Assembly (NCBI RefSeq): GCF_000004075.3
Contig: NC_026659.2
Span: 27,360,272-27,424,271, forward strand
Length of the DNA: 64,000 bases
From: Cucumis sativus
Lineage: Eukaryota; Streptophyta; Magnoliopsida; Cucurbitales; Cucurbitaceae
Reading direction: 5' to 3'
Within the stretch, counting starts at the first letter, position 1, and each line of letters starts with the position of its first letter. Below, one piece after another: positions 49,001-62,900 of this stretch. The notes under the pieces were generated by a model, which saw nothing but the letters and a program-made list of their open reading frames with translations, did not search any database and was not told the origin of the DNA. The position numbers and the translations under genes were made by a program.

Positions 49001-50167
49001 ATATCACCTCTTGAGAAGTAAGCAAATGGTTAAGATGATGAAGCTTCAAACATTGTTCGCATTTGTTAAATCATTCTGGGACACTCTTGAATGAAGAGAA
49101 AAATTCCTAAAGATAAGTTCTTCGATAAATACACATCTAATACTTTTATTATCTAAGAGAAAATTCACGTCAATGTGAAGATTTGTTAGAGTATATATCT
49201 CAAATATGTTATCCAAAGTTTTGAATAAAACACAAGACATAATCAACACACGGTTAGTAAACTTCATAAATCTCCATGTCAAGCTTTATTTTTTTAGATT
49301 GATCTCTTACTTTTTTTTTTTAATTTGTGGAATCCATAGCAGTTGACCATTGTTTAATTTGAAGGTGGGATATGTGATGTGTTAGAAAAGATGCATACAT
49401 ATATATATATATATATTATAAGAATGCAAAGTGTGAAAGATGAAGGCAAGTGTTTTAGGGTATGAAAAAAGAAAAAGGGATTCCAAGTTGGGCACTAAAA
49501 TTTCTCCATTGATTCAGGTTTGGGCATGTGAGAAGGAAGCATCCAATTGACAAAATTTTTAGGTACATTATATTAGTAAGAAACCCACACACAATAACTC
49601 AAACACATTATTTAGATAGAAGACTATATACTTATATGCATAAATATATAGATATATATATAATATGTTTGAAACATTTTTCTTTTGAATTTTGTCCCCA
49701 CTTTCTCACTTCTTTTTCTCAATACACACAACACCCAAACCTTAGTGGGTAGTGAGGCCATTATCCAATAAATCATATATACTTGTTTCCTTTCTTTCCT
49801 TTCTTAATATATATATGTATAGACTATTCCCAAACTTGTAAATTGATTTAAATAAACATGTGCTAATGTCCTTTTAAGAAATGGGATTTATTAAAATATT
49901 TCTCTCTCTTTCAATTCCCTCACTCTTGTTGTAATGTAATGGGTTTCCACCCATCTAATTAAATGCACTAAACAACACTTGTAATTTTCTTAAAAGCTTA
50001 ATCATCATACTTTTCTTTTCTTTTTCTTTGCTTTGTTGTTGATTAAGATGCCAATATTATCATATAAGATTTCCCAAATCACATGTATGACCCACCATGT
50101 TGTGCTTATCAATGAAATTTATCCAATCAATCAATATAATTAAACAACAACAAATCCTATTTTATAA

Positions 50168-50232
<65 letters not shown>
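50168..50232. repeat. (TA)n microsatellite
   Basis: About 32 uninterrupted TA units. Highly likely to vary in length and to cause assembly uncertainty. Confidence 0.95.
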
Positions 50233-50235
<3 letters not shown>

Positions 50236-51934
50236 TTATATTAATCAAAATTACACCCTCCATTAACTTTCTAATCATCTTTAGTTTGTTTATTACTTTT
50301 GGAAGGGTCTAAAAAGGACAATTTTTTGTGTGTGTATGTGTGTGGATATGTTCAAAAGCAAAGAGTATACCCAATATCCAAACAATGTGGGTGACTCATT
50401 TAAACCCCTCCATGCCTGCCAAGTGACAACTCTTCTTTTTCTAATTATTTTATAAACTTTGAGTGGACTTTACCCTCTGAACCATATGTAATGTCTAATA
50501 CCATTAATTTAATCTTCTTTACACTAATCTAATTTGAAACCAACTAAGAATATTTTTTTAAGACCTAAACTAATTAATTTAAAGTGCACTAATTGGAATT
50601 TAAAACAAACACTTCTTTACATGGCGATTGTCACACAGATTACAAGAAAGAAAAAAAAAAGTTTGAAAAAACAAACTTTTTTTAATTAATTAAATGAAGT
50701 GTTTTACATATAAGATTCTAGGTAGTATGGAGGATATTTATAATTAAATAACATACATGCATTTGATCATACGAATAAAACAAGCTTTTTGGAAATTTTA
50801 AAATCGTAATTAGAGGGATGAGATTTAAGTCAATCAATACGACAACAACGATCAAATGCCTTTTTATTCATAGCAAGACACGTTGAAAGCCAAACACATC
50901 CACATATAACTACGTAACGTGTTGCCTCCTTTGAAAAAAATACCAAATTTGTTACTCATATCACATATTCCCTTTTTGTGAGATTTCAATAATGGTCATA
51001 TGTGAATCAATATCTAGAGATTTAAAGATTTAATTTTTATAATCTTCCTTAAAAGCTATTTAAAACAACGTACGCATTAGTAATTTCAATGACACAACTC
51101 GTAATGGTACTAAAAATATAAGTTTCCATTACATATGAAAAAATTATATTGAGAAGTGAAGTCAAACATTATTATTCTAAAATGATTTGTCAAGCATATT
51201 TAAGAGATATGGTTGAATAGAAACCAAAATCCTTTAAAAAGATCTTAATATATATAAATATAATAGAAACACATCAATAGAAATATACCATATAGAAAGC
51301 AAGAACCCCTTAAATAATACAAGTGTTACATTGCCATTGAAGCTGTCTATATTATATTTGATAAAAATGTGCACTCAGCCAATAACTTCCATCCAATATA
51401 ACTCAACCATTTCAGAAATTGTGTGCAATAGTCAAAGCTTCATAAAAGCAATAAAAAAAAAGAAGAAGAAGAGAAAGATGGGTGCTTTCTTCAAAAATCC
51501 AATAGGATTACCTCAATGAGAGAGACAGTTGACCTTTAAACAGTGAGTATGTATATATCATCCAGTATATCTATATTTATAAACAAACTGATCTTCATAA
51601 TACCTTATTTCCTAGGAAAATTTTGTCCCAAAGAAAAATCCAAGAACTTGAGAAATGATAGCAAATCAACAACACAACAACTATAAAACCTCTTCTTAGA
51701 TTCTGCTAAGATTGAGACAAATTTCCAACTCCAATTATTGGAACAACTTTGTTTCTCCTACTATTGTTGCAACCTGCACGTGTGTCCCTGTTCATCAACA
51801 CATCTTCAACTTACATCATTGTCTGAGAATTCTGTTTAGGGTACCCTACCAAGTCCTAAAAATATAAGGCCCACCAAAAGTGCCCTGTTTTGGTATTATA
51901 ATTGCTAAGATATGACACCCAAATTTCCTACTTT

Positions 51935-52046
51935 AGGCTTGTTTGAAATGACTTTCAAAGTGTTTAAGAAAGTGTTTTTAATTAAGTACTTAAAAAGATG
52001 CTCCAAATCACTATAATTAAACAACTCAGCAGCAGCAGCAGCAGCA
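51935..52046. repeat. MITE-like fragment next to a (CAG)n tract
   Basis: GCTTGTTTGAAATGACTTTC, then AAAGTGTTTAAGAAAGTG and TTAAGTACTTAAAA, resembles the terminal part of a common dicot element beginning GTTTGGAATGA and continuing with AAGTGCTTAAAA-like repeats. A (CAG)n run at 52027-52046 follows. No matching second end was identified. Confidence 0.3.
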
Positions 52047-52489
52047 ACACAAAATATCAAAGAAAAATCCAGCAACAACTAGTGGATACCATAGTGGTAT
52101 TCAAATTAATGGAAAATTGTAATATTCAAATGACAATTATACAAATCTGCAGAAACAGTGAAATGGTATATTATGCACTCATGTTTTCTCCACAACCCAA
52201 ATAAACGAATTTATTACCACTAAAGAAACTAATAAATATACCTCTACTAGAAAATTTTTGAGAACTGAGCAAGTCACTCAATACACTCATAAACAGAATG
52301 CCACGAATACACAATTTTTCTACTATAGATCTGCTTCGAAAACCCATATAGTAGATATAGTAAACAATATTATTATCAGACAACTCACAAGAAGCGAAGC
52401 AGCTTGACAGGCACGGGCGTCCAGTTGCTTAATGCTTGCAGACCAAAACTTCCCAAAGAGGAGAAATATTTGAAATACCCCATGCAATC

Positions 52490-55400
52490 TCAACCGAGCT
52501 TTTTGTCTGATCCTTTGAGATTAAGATTAAACCATTTCTTCTTGGTAGGTTTGTCCTTTCCATCTGAGCCTCCATCTTCTCCTGTAGTGTAAACTTTTGA
52601 ATCATCACCTTTTCCGTTACTTAAACCACTGCCAATATCGTTATGGTTTGCTGGCCTGGAAACCGTGAAAGAAGAGTGAATGCTATCTCTATTTTTTAGA
52701 AGTTCATCGACCTGCAACGGAGAAAGTTACAATAAACATAGTGATATGTGAATAAGAAATAAAGTTGCATCACCTATTCGAAACAAGAAGGTATCTAAGA
52801 CAACTTCGAAGTATCAAATTGTGAAAAGAATGCATACAAATTGTTTTTCCTGAGTGTAACGGTTTGTAACCTCTTGAAAGCGTGCCAGTGCCTACAAAGT
52901 AGAAAGTTTACTTTCAGACAAGCATACCAGAAAAATATGATTTCCATAAGTCTAGACAATGCAGGGTTAATACCTTCCTATATTCGGTTTCAAACTGACG
53001 TAACTCATTTCTCTTTCTTAAAATTTGAGCTTCAATTTCTTTGAGCTTCTCTGTTGTATCTTCGTATGATTTTGCACAAATTGCCTCAATTGTGTAGGTT
53101 GCAGACTTGAAGAAGTTATCACCTAAACAATCACACAAGATGACCACAGATTATTGTGAAAATACTAATCTAGATAGTAAGTTCAAAGAAAATATCAATT
53201 CATCAACTTATACCATAGACAGCGAATATATGTGTTCCAGATTTTAGTTCTGAAACCTCACAAGGCTGAAGGCCTTCCAATCTCTTGAAAAAAGCAGCCT
53301 CAGGGTCCTTAGCCATTGCTAACTGTACTACCATGCACATTAGTCAACCATCACAAGAAAGCAAACTTCTTAACCCCATAAAATAAATTTGAAAAGAACA
53401 ATTTATAGTGCATAGATAATATAATGATATTTAGCATCAACATACTGCATTCACAGTTGAATCCATCCTGTATACTTGAAAATGTAGAAAATACATCCCG
53501 ACAGATGAAACCTTGCCATTTTTCTCACTATCCTCCTGTTCATGAAGATACACAACATTTTTTGCAATGAGACAAGTCAATCCTACAAGTATATGAATGG
53601 ATTATAGCTGAAAATTAAAAGCTGATGCATGTCCAACGGGGGTTTAATGATGAAGTCAATACATTATTTATACAAACAATACTTTGTCGCACTAGTTCAA
53701 AAAGTAGAAACATCTTATAATTAGGAAGCAAGAAAAAACTTATCAGCCACCCCAAGAAATTAAAACGGCATTCTAATTTATAAAAAGATCAACTTTACTA
53801 AGCAAAGGTCAAATAGGTGGGGGCATCAATTCTCACCTTCACTCCAACCAATCCAAACCAATTTTCGCCCTACCAAATATTCTTACTACTTTTAGGAAAC
53901 CCAGTAACTCATAAAGAATGTAGGGAATATACGAAAGCTGAAATGTGAGAAGCAACTAAGAGGAGCACAATATAATTAACAAACCACTTCCCGTGATATC
54001 CAATTTAGTATTAACTAATTCCTCAATTTATTACTACCCATCATTTGACGTTAATCTTTCAGAAAAATACATATGCAACTGAGGTACAGAAGCATCAAAG
54101 ATATTAATGCACAATACCTGTAAGGCTAAACCATAACCACCATTGGCATCTTGCTCAAAGTAAAGCAGCTGAAAATTAAAGATAGCATTTGTTAGAACTA
54201 CACCAAAAAGAGCAATTCACGACAATGAACTTGCAAAAATATAGGACACAGGTTAGAATTCGATGAAAATAGCAGCAAGCCAAAAAGCATATCAACAATG
54301 ATCTATAGACATATTAGTAGACCTTAAGTTTGCTTTGAGCAGTGGAAGTAACTCTGACAACAATGCCTGCAGCAGCCTGTTGATCGTTGATTGTTACACC
54401 AAAGAAATGAGCACACTGTTTATCTACCTGCAGTCAGCATTGCATAAGTGAAAGGAGTTTAAAGGAAAAGAAAACCTTTGTCGTTATAAGAATTATAGAA
54501 GCACCTTTCCACTGACTGATGTTCCAATAGGAAGAGGTCTAATGGTCACAGTTCCATTTAGAGCTTCTTCGAGAACATTGGCTGATATTGTAGTCTTAAT
54601 GGGGACACCCAACTTGCTATAAACAGACAAACTTAGAGATTAGAGAGATTGCAGACTAGAGGAACCAAAAACACAAAAAAAAAACCATATATCTTACCTG
54701 AACAAAGCTGCAAACATGGTATTAACAGTGCCCAAATTGGATAAGTCAATTTCCATGTCCATACCATCCACATCAAGAGCCTGGAAAGATTATTTTAGAA
54801 GTACATGAGGATGTAACCTTTTTTATAAGATGATGAGTTTCATTTGCATCCATTGAAGCTTTGACGCATCAGCACAAAAGTAAAATAAATAAACAAACAT
54901 CAACATAATTAACTCAGTATGACATAATTCCAAAATCATTTAGCCCCCATTTGGTAACCATTTTGATTTTGATTTTTGTTTTTGAAAGTTAAGCCTATTT
55001 CCTTTCCATTTCTTACAATGATTTGCATCTATCTTAAGGACAATGGTTGAATTATTAGCCAAATTTTTTAGAGAAAATAAAGTTGTCAAACGCTAGATAA
55101 CAAAGGAAGAAATTTAGAGGTGGAAGTAGTGTGTATATGCTCAATTTAAAAAAATAAAACAATTACCAAACGGGGCCTTGGGTTTTTTTCCTACGTTTAT
55201 CTATCCATAATTTCTACAAGAATATCAATTTCTATTTTATATATTCCAATAGGAATTTCAAAAGAAAAATATCTAGTTTGGTAAGCTACAGCTATTACTC
55301 TCTAGTTGTCACAACTACACATTTCCCTAGTTGTTCTGCAATGCCTAAAACTTCTAAATTAAATAGAAAACTACACTTCATAAGACAAAAAGATAAGAGA

Positions 55401-56531
55401 ATATTCTAAAATGAAGCTTTGGTTAACAATTGAGCAGATTAAAGACTTGTGGTAGTATATTAAGAGAATATTGAGATCAATGTGAATGATAACAACTATG
55501 CACGATAATCCATTAATGTTTTCATTCCCTTTACAATTCTACTCTGCTGGCTTATTTAAAATGCCATAGGGTGACTTTACGCATATCATACTCTACTTGT
55601 AGTTGTTTATATCTCTTTGGACGCTGTAGCTGCACAGGACAAGCAAACTTATACAAAAGAAGCTGATTTCACAACGAAGAAAATATAATCTATCTTTGGA
55701 TATATAATTGTCCGTTACAAATAGAAAAAACAATGTCCACTTTGAGAAGAATAAAGTAGGAAGACAATAATAATAATAAGTAATAAAAACCTCAAATCCA
55801 GCACTGTCATACTGCCTTCTCTTCTCTGGATCAGACAAAATGTTGTAAGAATAAGCAACCTCTTTGAACAGTTCTGAAGCCTCAGGATTCCCTACATTTT
55901 TATCAGGATGATACCTGCCCATCATGTGAATTGAAAATCAGAACATCAACAACAAATCACCAATAAGCTACATTTGATGATGTTTGTTAGTTTAGTAAAA
56001 TGTGAATAGATCAAAGATGTTAATCATTAGAAAATTCCTCTATTGCCTCTTCAGCCCCACGCTAACATCATAACTCACAAGCTCTAGCAACTAACTAAAC
56101 CAGAACAATTCAAACATTGGATTCACCACTTCAATGCAAAAAATAAATTGAGAACCAGAAACGGTAGATGACCCAAAACATAATTCTACGCAAATCAGTC
56201 GACTACAATGACAAAAGGCGGAAATTCTGATAATCCTGAATACGAATTCCCATCGGAGCGTGGGCATTTGACCTGGGTTAGCTTCGTATAGGAAGTGATC
56301 AGCAATCAATCCTGAATATAAGCTTCATATCCCATATTCCACATTTTTAAAAGAACCGAAAATGTTTCCAAAAAACGTGAATTTTATTTACAAAACTTAC
56401 TTGAGCGCGAGTTTCCTATAAGCAGTCTTAATTTCCTGATCTGTAGAATCTCTGGACACAGACAATACCTCATATGGGTCTCGTCGAAGAGCCGGAGTTG
56501 AAGGTCCTTCCGTCTTTGAACTCGTCCCCAT
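52490..56531 (-). CDS. ARG1/ARL: DnaJ (J-domain) co-chaperone, ARG1/ARL type (dnaJ 15/16)
   Basis: Hsp70 co-chaperone of the ALTERED RESPONSE TO GRAVITY group, peripheral on endomembranes and needed for root gravitropism in Arabidopsis. Exons (minus): 56401-56531, 55791-55914, 54698-54780, 54505-54616, 54323-54427, 54118-54168, 53446-53535, 53214-53322, 52974-53122, 52838-52891, 52490-52711. All joins are GT..AG and in frame, giving 409 aa, close to the 410 aa of ARG1. Seen: J domain from [13 protein letters not shown] with the HPD triad in KYHPDKN and YDSAGFE; a long central domain ([19 protein letters not shown] and following); a coiled-coil-prone region at about 290-345 ([20 protein letters not shown]); and a basic C-terminus [15 protein letters not shown] typical of the group. 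Which of ARG1, ARL1 or ARL2 it is remains open. Intron 2 contains a MITE-like element. Confidence 0.95.
54943..55177. mobile_element. MITE-like element in intron 2 of the DnaJ gene
   Basis: A ~235-base segment with inverted ends: CCCCCATTTGGTAACCATTT at the left and, inverted, GGCCCCGTTTGGTAATTGTT at the right. Internal sequence TGATTTTTGTTTTTGAAAG is typical of the GGCCCCGTTTGGTAAC class of non-autonomous hAT-type elements of dicots. No transposase. A clear 8-bp target duplication was not seen. Confidence 0.6.
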
Positions 56532-58793
56532 CTCACGTCCTCACTCTCAATTCCCAACTAACAAATACTACGAATGAATCAAAAGAAAACCCACCTCCAA
56601 AATCATACGAAATCCACCTACATACCCAAAACTCAAGAAAAAAAAAATCGCACGATTCGAGAAGCTGACTGGATCTCTCTTCCTTGGGATAAAAACAACA
56701 AAAGGAAAAATAAACAGAGAAGAAAGATCGTGTAAACCGAAAAAATGGGGTGATTAGAAACCGAAATGAAAATGGGAGTTGAAGAAAAACAGGAATAGAG
56801 AAAATGGAAAGGTCTTTGAATCTTGGACCCTCGTTCTTTAACTCTGTGTTCTCTGCTTCGTGGATGGATTGGGTTCTACTTTTTCGTCGACCCTTCTTCG
56901 AAAAGAAAAGAAAACAGGGGAAAAATTTTCAAATTTCAGCTCACAAATTTTGTAAAATTGTAGTTCTTAGTTTTCTTTTTTGAAACGGTCCACCGTTTGT
57001 CAGTCTTCAGAGTTAGCCTTTTCCTTCGCTTTCGATTGTCGTATCTTTCTCTCTTTTTATTCCCTTTTATTTCCCTCCCAATTTGCTTTTCCTATCTTTT
57101 CCATTTGAATTTTGAAGCATTACATTGCATTATTCTCCATTATCATATTCAGTTTAATTCACCTAACTCCATACTCAACCAAATACTATTGCTTTTAAAC
57201 ATCACAATATTGCTGTCATTCTAAACTTTCTTTTCCTTTATAATTGTTTGATATAAAAATCAACCTACTCTCTCGATCATCCAAACTTATAATCACATTG
57301 TAACAATCTCATACTATAACTTCTCTGATTCAATTGACATTATTTTTCTAACAATCTTTATTTTAGTTTTTGAAATCGATGATAGCATCCTCTTCCATCT
57401 CCGTTCATTTAAAACTTAGAGAAATAAGTAAATTTTTAAAACAAAAACTTAAAGTGCATTCACTTTTTGTTCTGAAAAAAAAAAAGACTAACAAATAAAT
57501 GATCGACAAAAACATCTATCACCCGTCTTTTAATGCTTTTTTAAAAGAACCAACAATTACTCTTTTAGATTTTGAAAATGAAAGTTTTTTAAATATCTTT
57601 TGTTATATTATAAGTAAAAAAGAGAGGAATACATATTGAATTATGTGTACTTTCTATATATATATAATTATTGAATCAATCGCGTTAAATAATTTATCTT
57701 GGCTTGGTCCCACGAGTTTCTTATGTTTTTTCTTAACATTTCATCTCAAAGTTGATCGGAAATTAGTTAAATGATGAAGAAAACACTGATAAAAACTTTT
57801 TACTATTAACATTAAACGCATGCCGACTTTAGAAGTAGAGAGACTAAATTTACATGCAACTGATTAAGATGGAAAGTAGAACAAACCTATTTCAACTACT
57901 TTTATAATTTTGTTTTATTTTCATAGACATAATTGTAACATTTATTTCCTTAGCCTATTGAAGTAAACATAAGATTGCAAAATTTTTAAAATAGTTTGAA
58001 TGATAGTGATTTGTGGGGACATTGCAATTAAAATATCACAAGAGTTGCATTCAATTTTTTTCTTCATTAAATTAAATTAAATAGTAGACTTCAATCAATA
58101 CAAAATTTCTTTTGGTAAATTGCAATAAATACCATAATATAATATGGTATCTATCAATAAATACTAATTATTTACATATCTAGTGATTAATATTGTTTAA
58201 TTAATAGCACTTAATTTTGTGTGCAACTTCATTCAAAGTTCAATGAATTGAGAAGTGAAAATATAAAAATATCTTTATATGTAAAGCAAAGTAAGAAGCT
58301 TTACTTTTTCAAAAAGGGAACTTCTCATGAGTTTTCTTATTTCACAAAAGGGAAAGCTACCGAAGGTTTCTCTTTTTGCAAAACTTGTAAAGTAATAATT
58401 ATTATAATAAATTTTAGAGAAAAAAAAAGAAGCCAAACTTAGATGGTACAAAAGCAGCAATAGAACCAAATTATTGTGTATAATGGATGACAATATGTTC
58501 ATCATTAGAGACAGTCTTGGCTATTTCCCAAGGAAGCAACTAATGTTTTATCTTATCATCAATGGAACAAAGATAGAACAACAAATGGAATTTCAACAGT
58601 AACTGACTTTGTTAGACTATTAACAATCAGCAAGATCTTGATCAATTGCCTTAACACATTGGTCATATTTGAATTTACAATTATCTTTCCATCTTGGTAC
58701 TTGAATTTTTCTATAATGAAAACCGTACAAAATATCGTCCTTGTAGCATTGTCGAGCAGCAAGATGCACTGAAGTTTATTAAGTCATTGTTGA
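56532..58793. other. intergenic DNA between the DnaJ promoter and the BRUTUS 3' end
   Basis: The left ~450 bases are the presumed DnaJ 5' leader and promoter. The rest is AT-rich without a recognisable gene; the small frames at 58221-58505 overlap on opposite strands. The BRUTUS-like gene's 3' untranslated region should end near the right side. Confidence 0.6.
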
Positions 58794-59862
58794 TCAGGAA
58801 CTTGAGCTAACCTTAATCACCTTGGTATTGTAAGATCCACAACTTCCACATTTATGGTGGAGCCAATGGAACCGCGCTTTCCCCTTCATGGAGCAATCGT
58901 TGCACAATATATCCTGAGAAATAGTCAGTCAGTAATTAGATCTTTAGAGAGGATGGCAGCTTTAAGAGGTAAACAAGTAAGTGAAATAATCACTTTAAAA
59001 AGGGTAAGCAAGAAAAGTGATGTTTACCTGACAGCGTTCCCTGTATTCCTCAGGAAGTACTTCCAATGCCAGTAACGCGTCAAGCATGCCAAAGTATACC
59101 TGTATAGTATAACATGCATGATAAGTGTTTTCAGAGATGCTTGTGACTCTTATCAATGTTCACTGAATTCATATAAGCTAAAGTTCATGTAGAGAGAGAA
59201 TCAATTTCAAACCAGCTTGACTAATGTGGACATGAGCTTATTTAGGGCTACAAATTAAACGAATAATCAAACTTGTCAGAAATATTTAGGCATGCAAACA
59301 CTTTAAACTTTACACATTGATTTAATTTTTAGACAAACTCGGCTTATCAGGATCACTTTAGAAAATGATGAACGTATCATGCGGTTGATGGAGATAGAAA
59401 ATTTCATACCGTCATATCTCCCAAGGACTTGCTACATATTGGGCATATGTAGTGGCTACAAGTGTAAGCCTGCATGATGCAAGAAAGAAAGAATATAAAA
59501 CTATCTAATGAAATAGTTTATTTCAAGTTAGCATTTTGCTAAAAAGATCATAACCAAACCAGAGAATCCAACAAAAGGACCTGGAAACAAGCCGAATGCA
59601 TGAAATGGCCACAAGGGAGAGCTCTAACACTTTCACTAGACGTGAACAAAAAATCACAGCAGATAGGGCAATTTGTCTCTAGGCCCTTCTCCTGGCATTT
59701 GTGATCAACCAACTTCATTGCTAAGCAACAGTTGCATGTCATACAATGGAAAAAATCAGTACCAAGTCCCTTCCCAAGACGACATAGATTGCAAAAAGGA
59801 CAATGATAAACTTCCCTGAAATAACAAATAAGGAAATATCAAAAAGCAAACTTCAATCTCAT

Positions 59863-59932
<70 letters not shown>

Positions 59933-62900
59933 ATGGAGTTGTTAGGATCCCAGTGGTAAGAAAGAAGAAAAAAAATGAACCCATAATTCAATATAATAAG
60001 TTTAGTTATCAAGAATTCCTTCTTAATTTTCCCTTTTAACCCCATAATGCACAAGAATGATTATCTCGTCGCTCAATGAGAAACATGGTAGTGAGAATGT
60101 GGATGGTTAGATGTGCACCTTTCATCGTCGAAAACTTTGCAAATGCCACAGTAGTACTTCCCCATAGAGAGACCACCGCAGGATGGTGTTGTACAAACAG
60201 ATCCAATAGGCTGAACTTTGAGGCATTGCATACACATCATTTCAGTTGAAACCTTCCTGGAAACAAATAAAAGATTTTAACTGAATCTTGGAATACACAA
60301 ACAATCAAGCAGATAAGATGCAGAATTAATTACCTATCCATTGAATGATCACTGACTTTATCATGACAGAAACTACAAGTAAACAACTTGCCACAACAAG
60401 TTGCAAGCAGTTTGCAATTTCTTTTATAATGCTCACACCCAAAAATCTGCTCCTTAGGATTGCGAAATGATGGGGCATTTGCAATTGGATCTCTTGCATT
60501 TGTGTTTTCACCTGTAGTGGCTTGGGGTAGCATTTGCTGTGAAGCTATCCAACGACTAACAAACCCCCGTTAAGCTATCAGAATAGTGAATCACATATTA
60601 AGCTACATGTTCAGATAAAGTTACTAAAGAATAACAACCTGGTCATCAAGTTCTGGATAAGATAATCTTTTCTCCTGGGGTCAATGGTTGAATCCTTGAC
60701 AACCTTTCTTATTTCTGACTCGAGTTCATTTTCATTCATCCTAAATATCTCTTTCCACCCTGGCTTGAAAATCGAATCATTTTTTTGGTCACAGCTGCCA
60801 TGGGAATTAGAACCTGAAAAGTGAAACTGAAAAGGTAAATATAATTCTAGTTTTTTCTTGTCTATTTATTAGGCAATAATTGACTTTCCAGTAAACCAAA
60901 CATAATTTATTTTAAAATTAGCATTTTGACTAATATAGAGGTAGAGAGAGAGACTGACATCTGCTCAACACAAACCTCCAGATAAATGAATGACAGATTC
61001 CTCGTGATGTGGAGATGTAGCAGGTTCTTCCCACCATTCATTTAGCCAGTCACTAAACATTGTATTCCTGGTTGCCTGCTTCAATGTATCCATCATCTTA
61101 TTTTGCTCCTCCTGAGTAAGTGCAGAAGTTACCCAAGGCAACATTGATTGAAGGACCTCAGCACCTGTAGTACCAATTATTCTACCAACAATTTTATCCT
61201 GTTCATCCAGAGAAAAATATGTATGGAACAACGGCAACAATTCTGATTCCTCACGGAAAATATGCTGGTCAAGTGTAACTCGAATTGATCTGCACATGCC
61301 CTGGAGCTTTGTTGCCAGCTCAATATTCATTCTCACAGTATCACAACTATCAGAGTTATGAAACTTCATGCAACTTGAATTATTACACTTTTTATTACCT
61401 TTCAAGTCTCTGCGAAGGTCTGCCAGCTTAGATAGTGCACTAGAAATACCTTCAAAGAGCTCTTCCTCCTGTTTGTGGTCTAATGTATAAGAGTGACTCA
61501 CATTATGAAGAGCTTCTTTTGATTCTAATGCAGGAAATACTATATCATCCTCTGCATTACTATGAGCTTTATATAGGCCCCATAATAGATAAAACCTACC
61601 GCAAAATTGCCTAAAGAAAGTATCATTGCAATCACCGAGATTCACAGATTCATTATCCAAATACTCCAAGTCTTTCCTTATTGCTTTATGAAATGTAAAT
61701 ATGTTATCAATAGGCTGTGGGTTAGAACCACTGCCAAGAGAGACTGGATTCGTTTCCAGACTAAAAAGACTGGAGTTGAGAGAAGGAGCATAGAGACCAA
61801 AACACAAAGAATGCAGTGATTTTGTTGCTGCCATAGATCTCATTCCTAAATTATTGTCATGATCCACTCCTAACCCAGGGACACAAGAAGATCGTTTTAC
61901 ACAAGTGATTTGAAGTTTTTTGCTTGGGTTTTTCAAAGGAAGACGGCCATTTGAGTCGCCATGGCATACTGCCTTCCCACCCTTGGATGACCTGGCACAC
62001 TCAGTTGCCAGATTGCATGAATGTTTTTCACTGGCAGAACAAAAGGAGGAGCATGATTCTTCATCCCCAGTCAATATCAGTTCAGGACAACGGTCAATAG
62101 CACTTACAGATAAACAAATGCTCCTGGGTCGGCCTTTGCATGCCCAACCAGAAAATAGTGTAACAAGTGCATGATCCGACACTGGAGCTGCAAAATAAAA
62201 TGCTTGTAACTAAGACACTCATATATTAGTGGATAGTTTGATTGATTACACGAATTTAACCTAAAGACAGTCAATATATATCATGTATAAGTTAAAACTG
62301 AACCTGCCATTTGCATATTCTGAAGAAAAGATCTTGCTTCTTTTTCAGTAAGAGTTTCTACCAACCAAGGTAAGATTCGTTCTACCCATTTCAGGGGCAT
62401 TATGCATAAGCTGTGATACAGAAGTTCTCGCTGCCTTTGGTGTCCAAAATGCTTACAAGCAAGTGGAAGGACCTAGATGTCAAATTTTATTTTGTTAAAG
62501 GCTTCGTCCTTCATCAACGTTTTCAAGCAATAAATGATGGCAAATACCAAAAAAAGAAAAAGAAAAAGAAACAGTCTACCGAATCTTTTACAACATTAAG
62601 ATAAATAAGTACGCAGAATGACGAGAACGAAAGTCTCAAAACATGAGCATACTCAGGCGCCTTCACCAGCATAATGATGGGAAAAGAAAGGGAAAATTTT
62701 GGAACTCTCAGTTAAAACGACCAACAAAGATTCTAGCAAGTAATCTATCAATCAAATTGGCCGCACATCATGTCTTTCTTCAAGAAGCGTGTATGTTTAT
62801 TTCCCTTGTCTATTTTCTTGAGAACTCCAGTCTTCCATAAGAAAATGATTGTTATCATGAGGCATAACCTAACTTTCTAGAAAGTCTTCGAAAGCTTTAT

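Larger units (their letters stand above)
44473..52489. other. 8 kb AT-rich gene-free stretch
   Basis: No coding gene recognised on either strand. Contains (TA)n microsatellites (about 44855-44874, 45993-46021, 50168-50232), GA tracts near 47744-47774, a G-run of about 9 at 48463-48471, a (CAG)n tract at 52027-52046 and a probable MITE fragment at about 51935-51995. A run of small frames at 48431-48786 overlap each other in different frames and look like AT/CT-rich non-coding DNA. Confidence 0.6.

Noticed and set aside
50097-50312. 71-codon frame of alternating Tyr and Ile
   Set aside because: Product of the (TA)n microsatellite.
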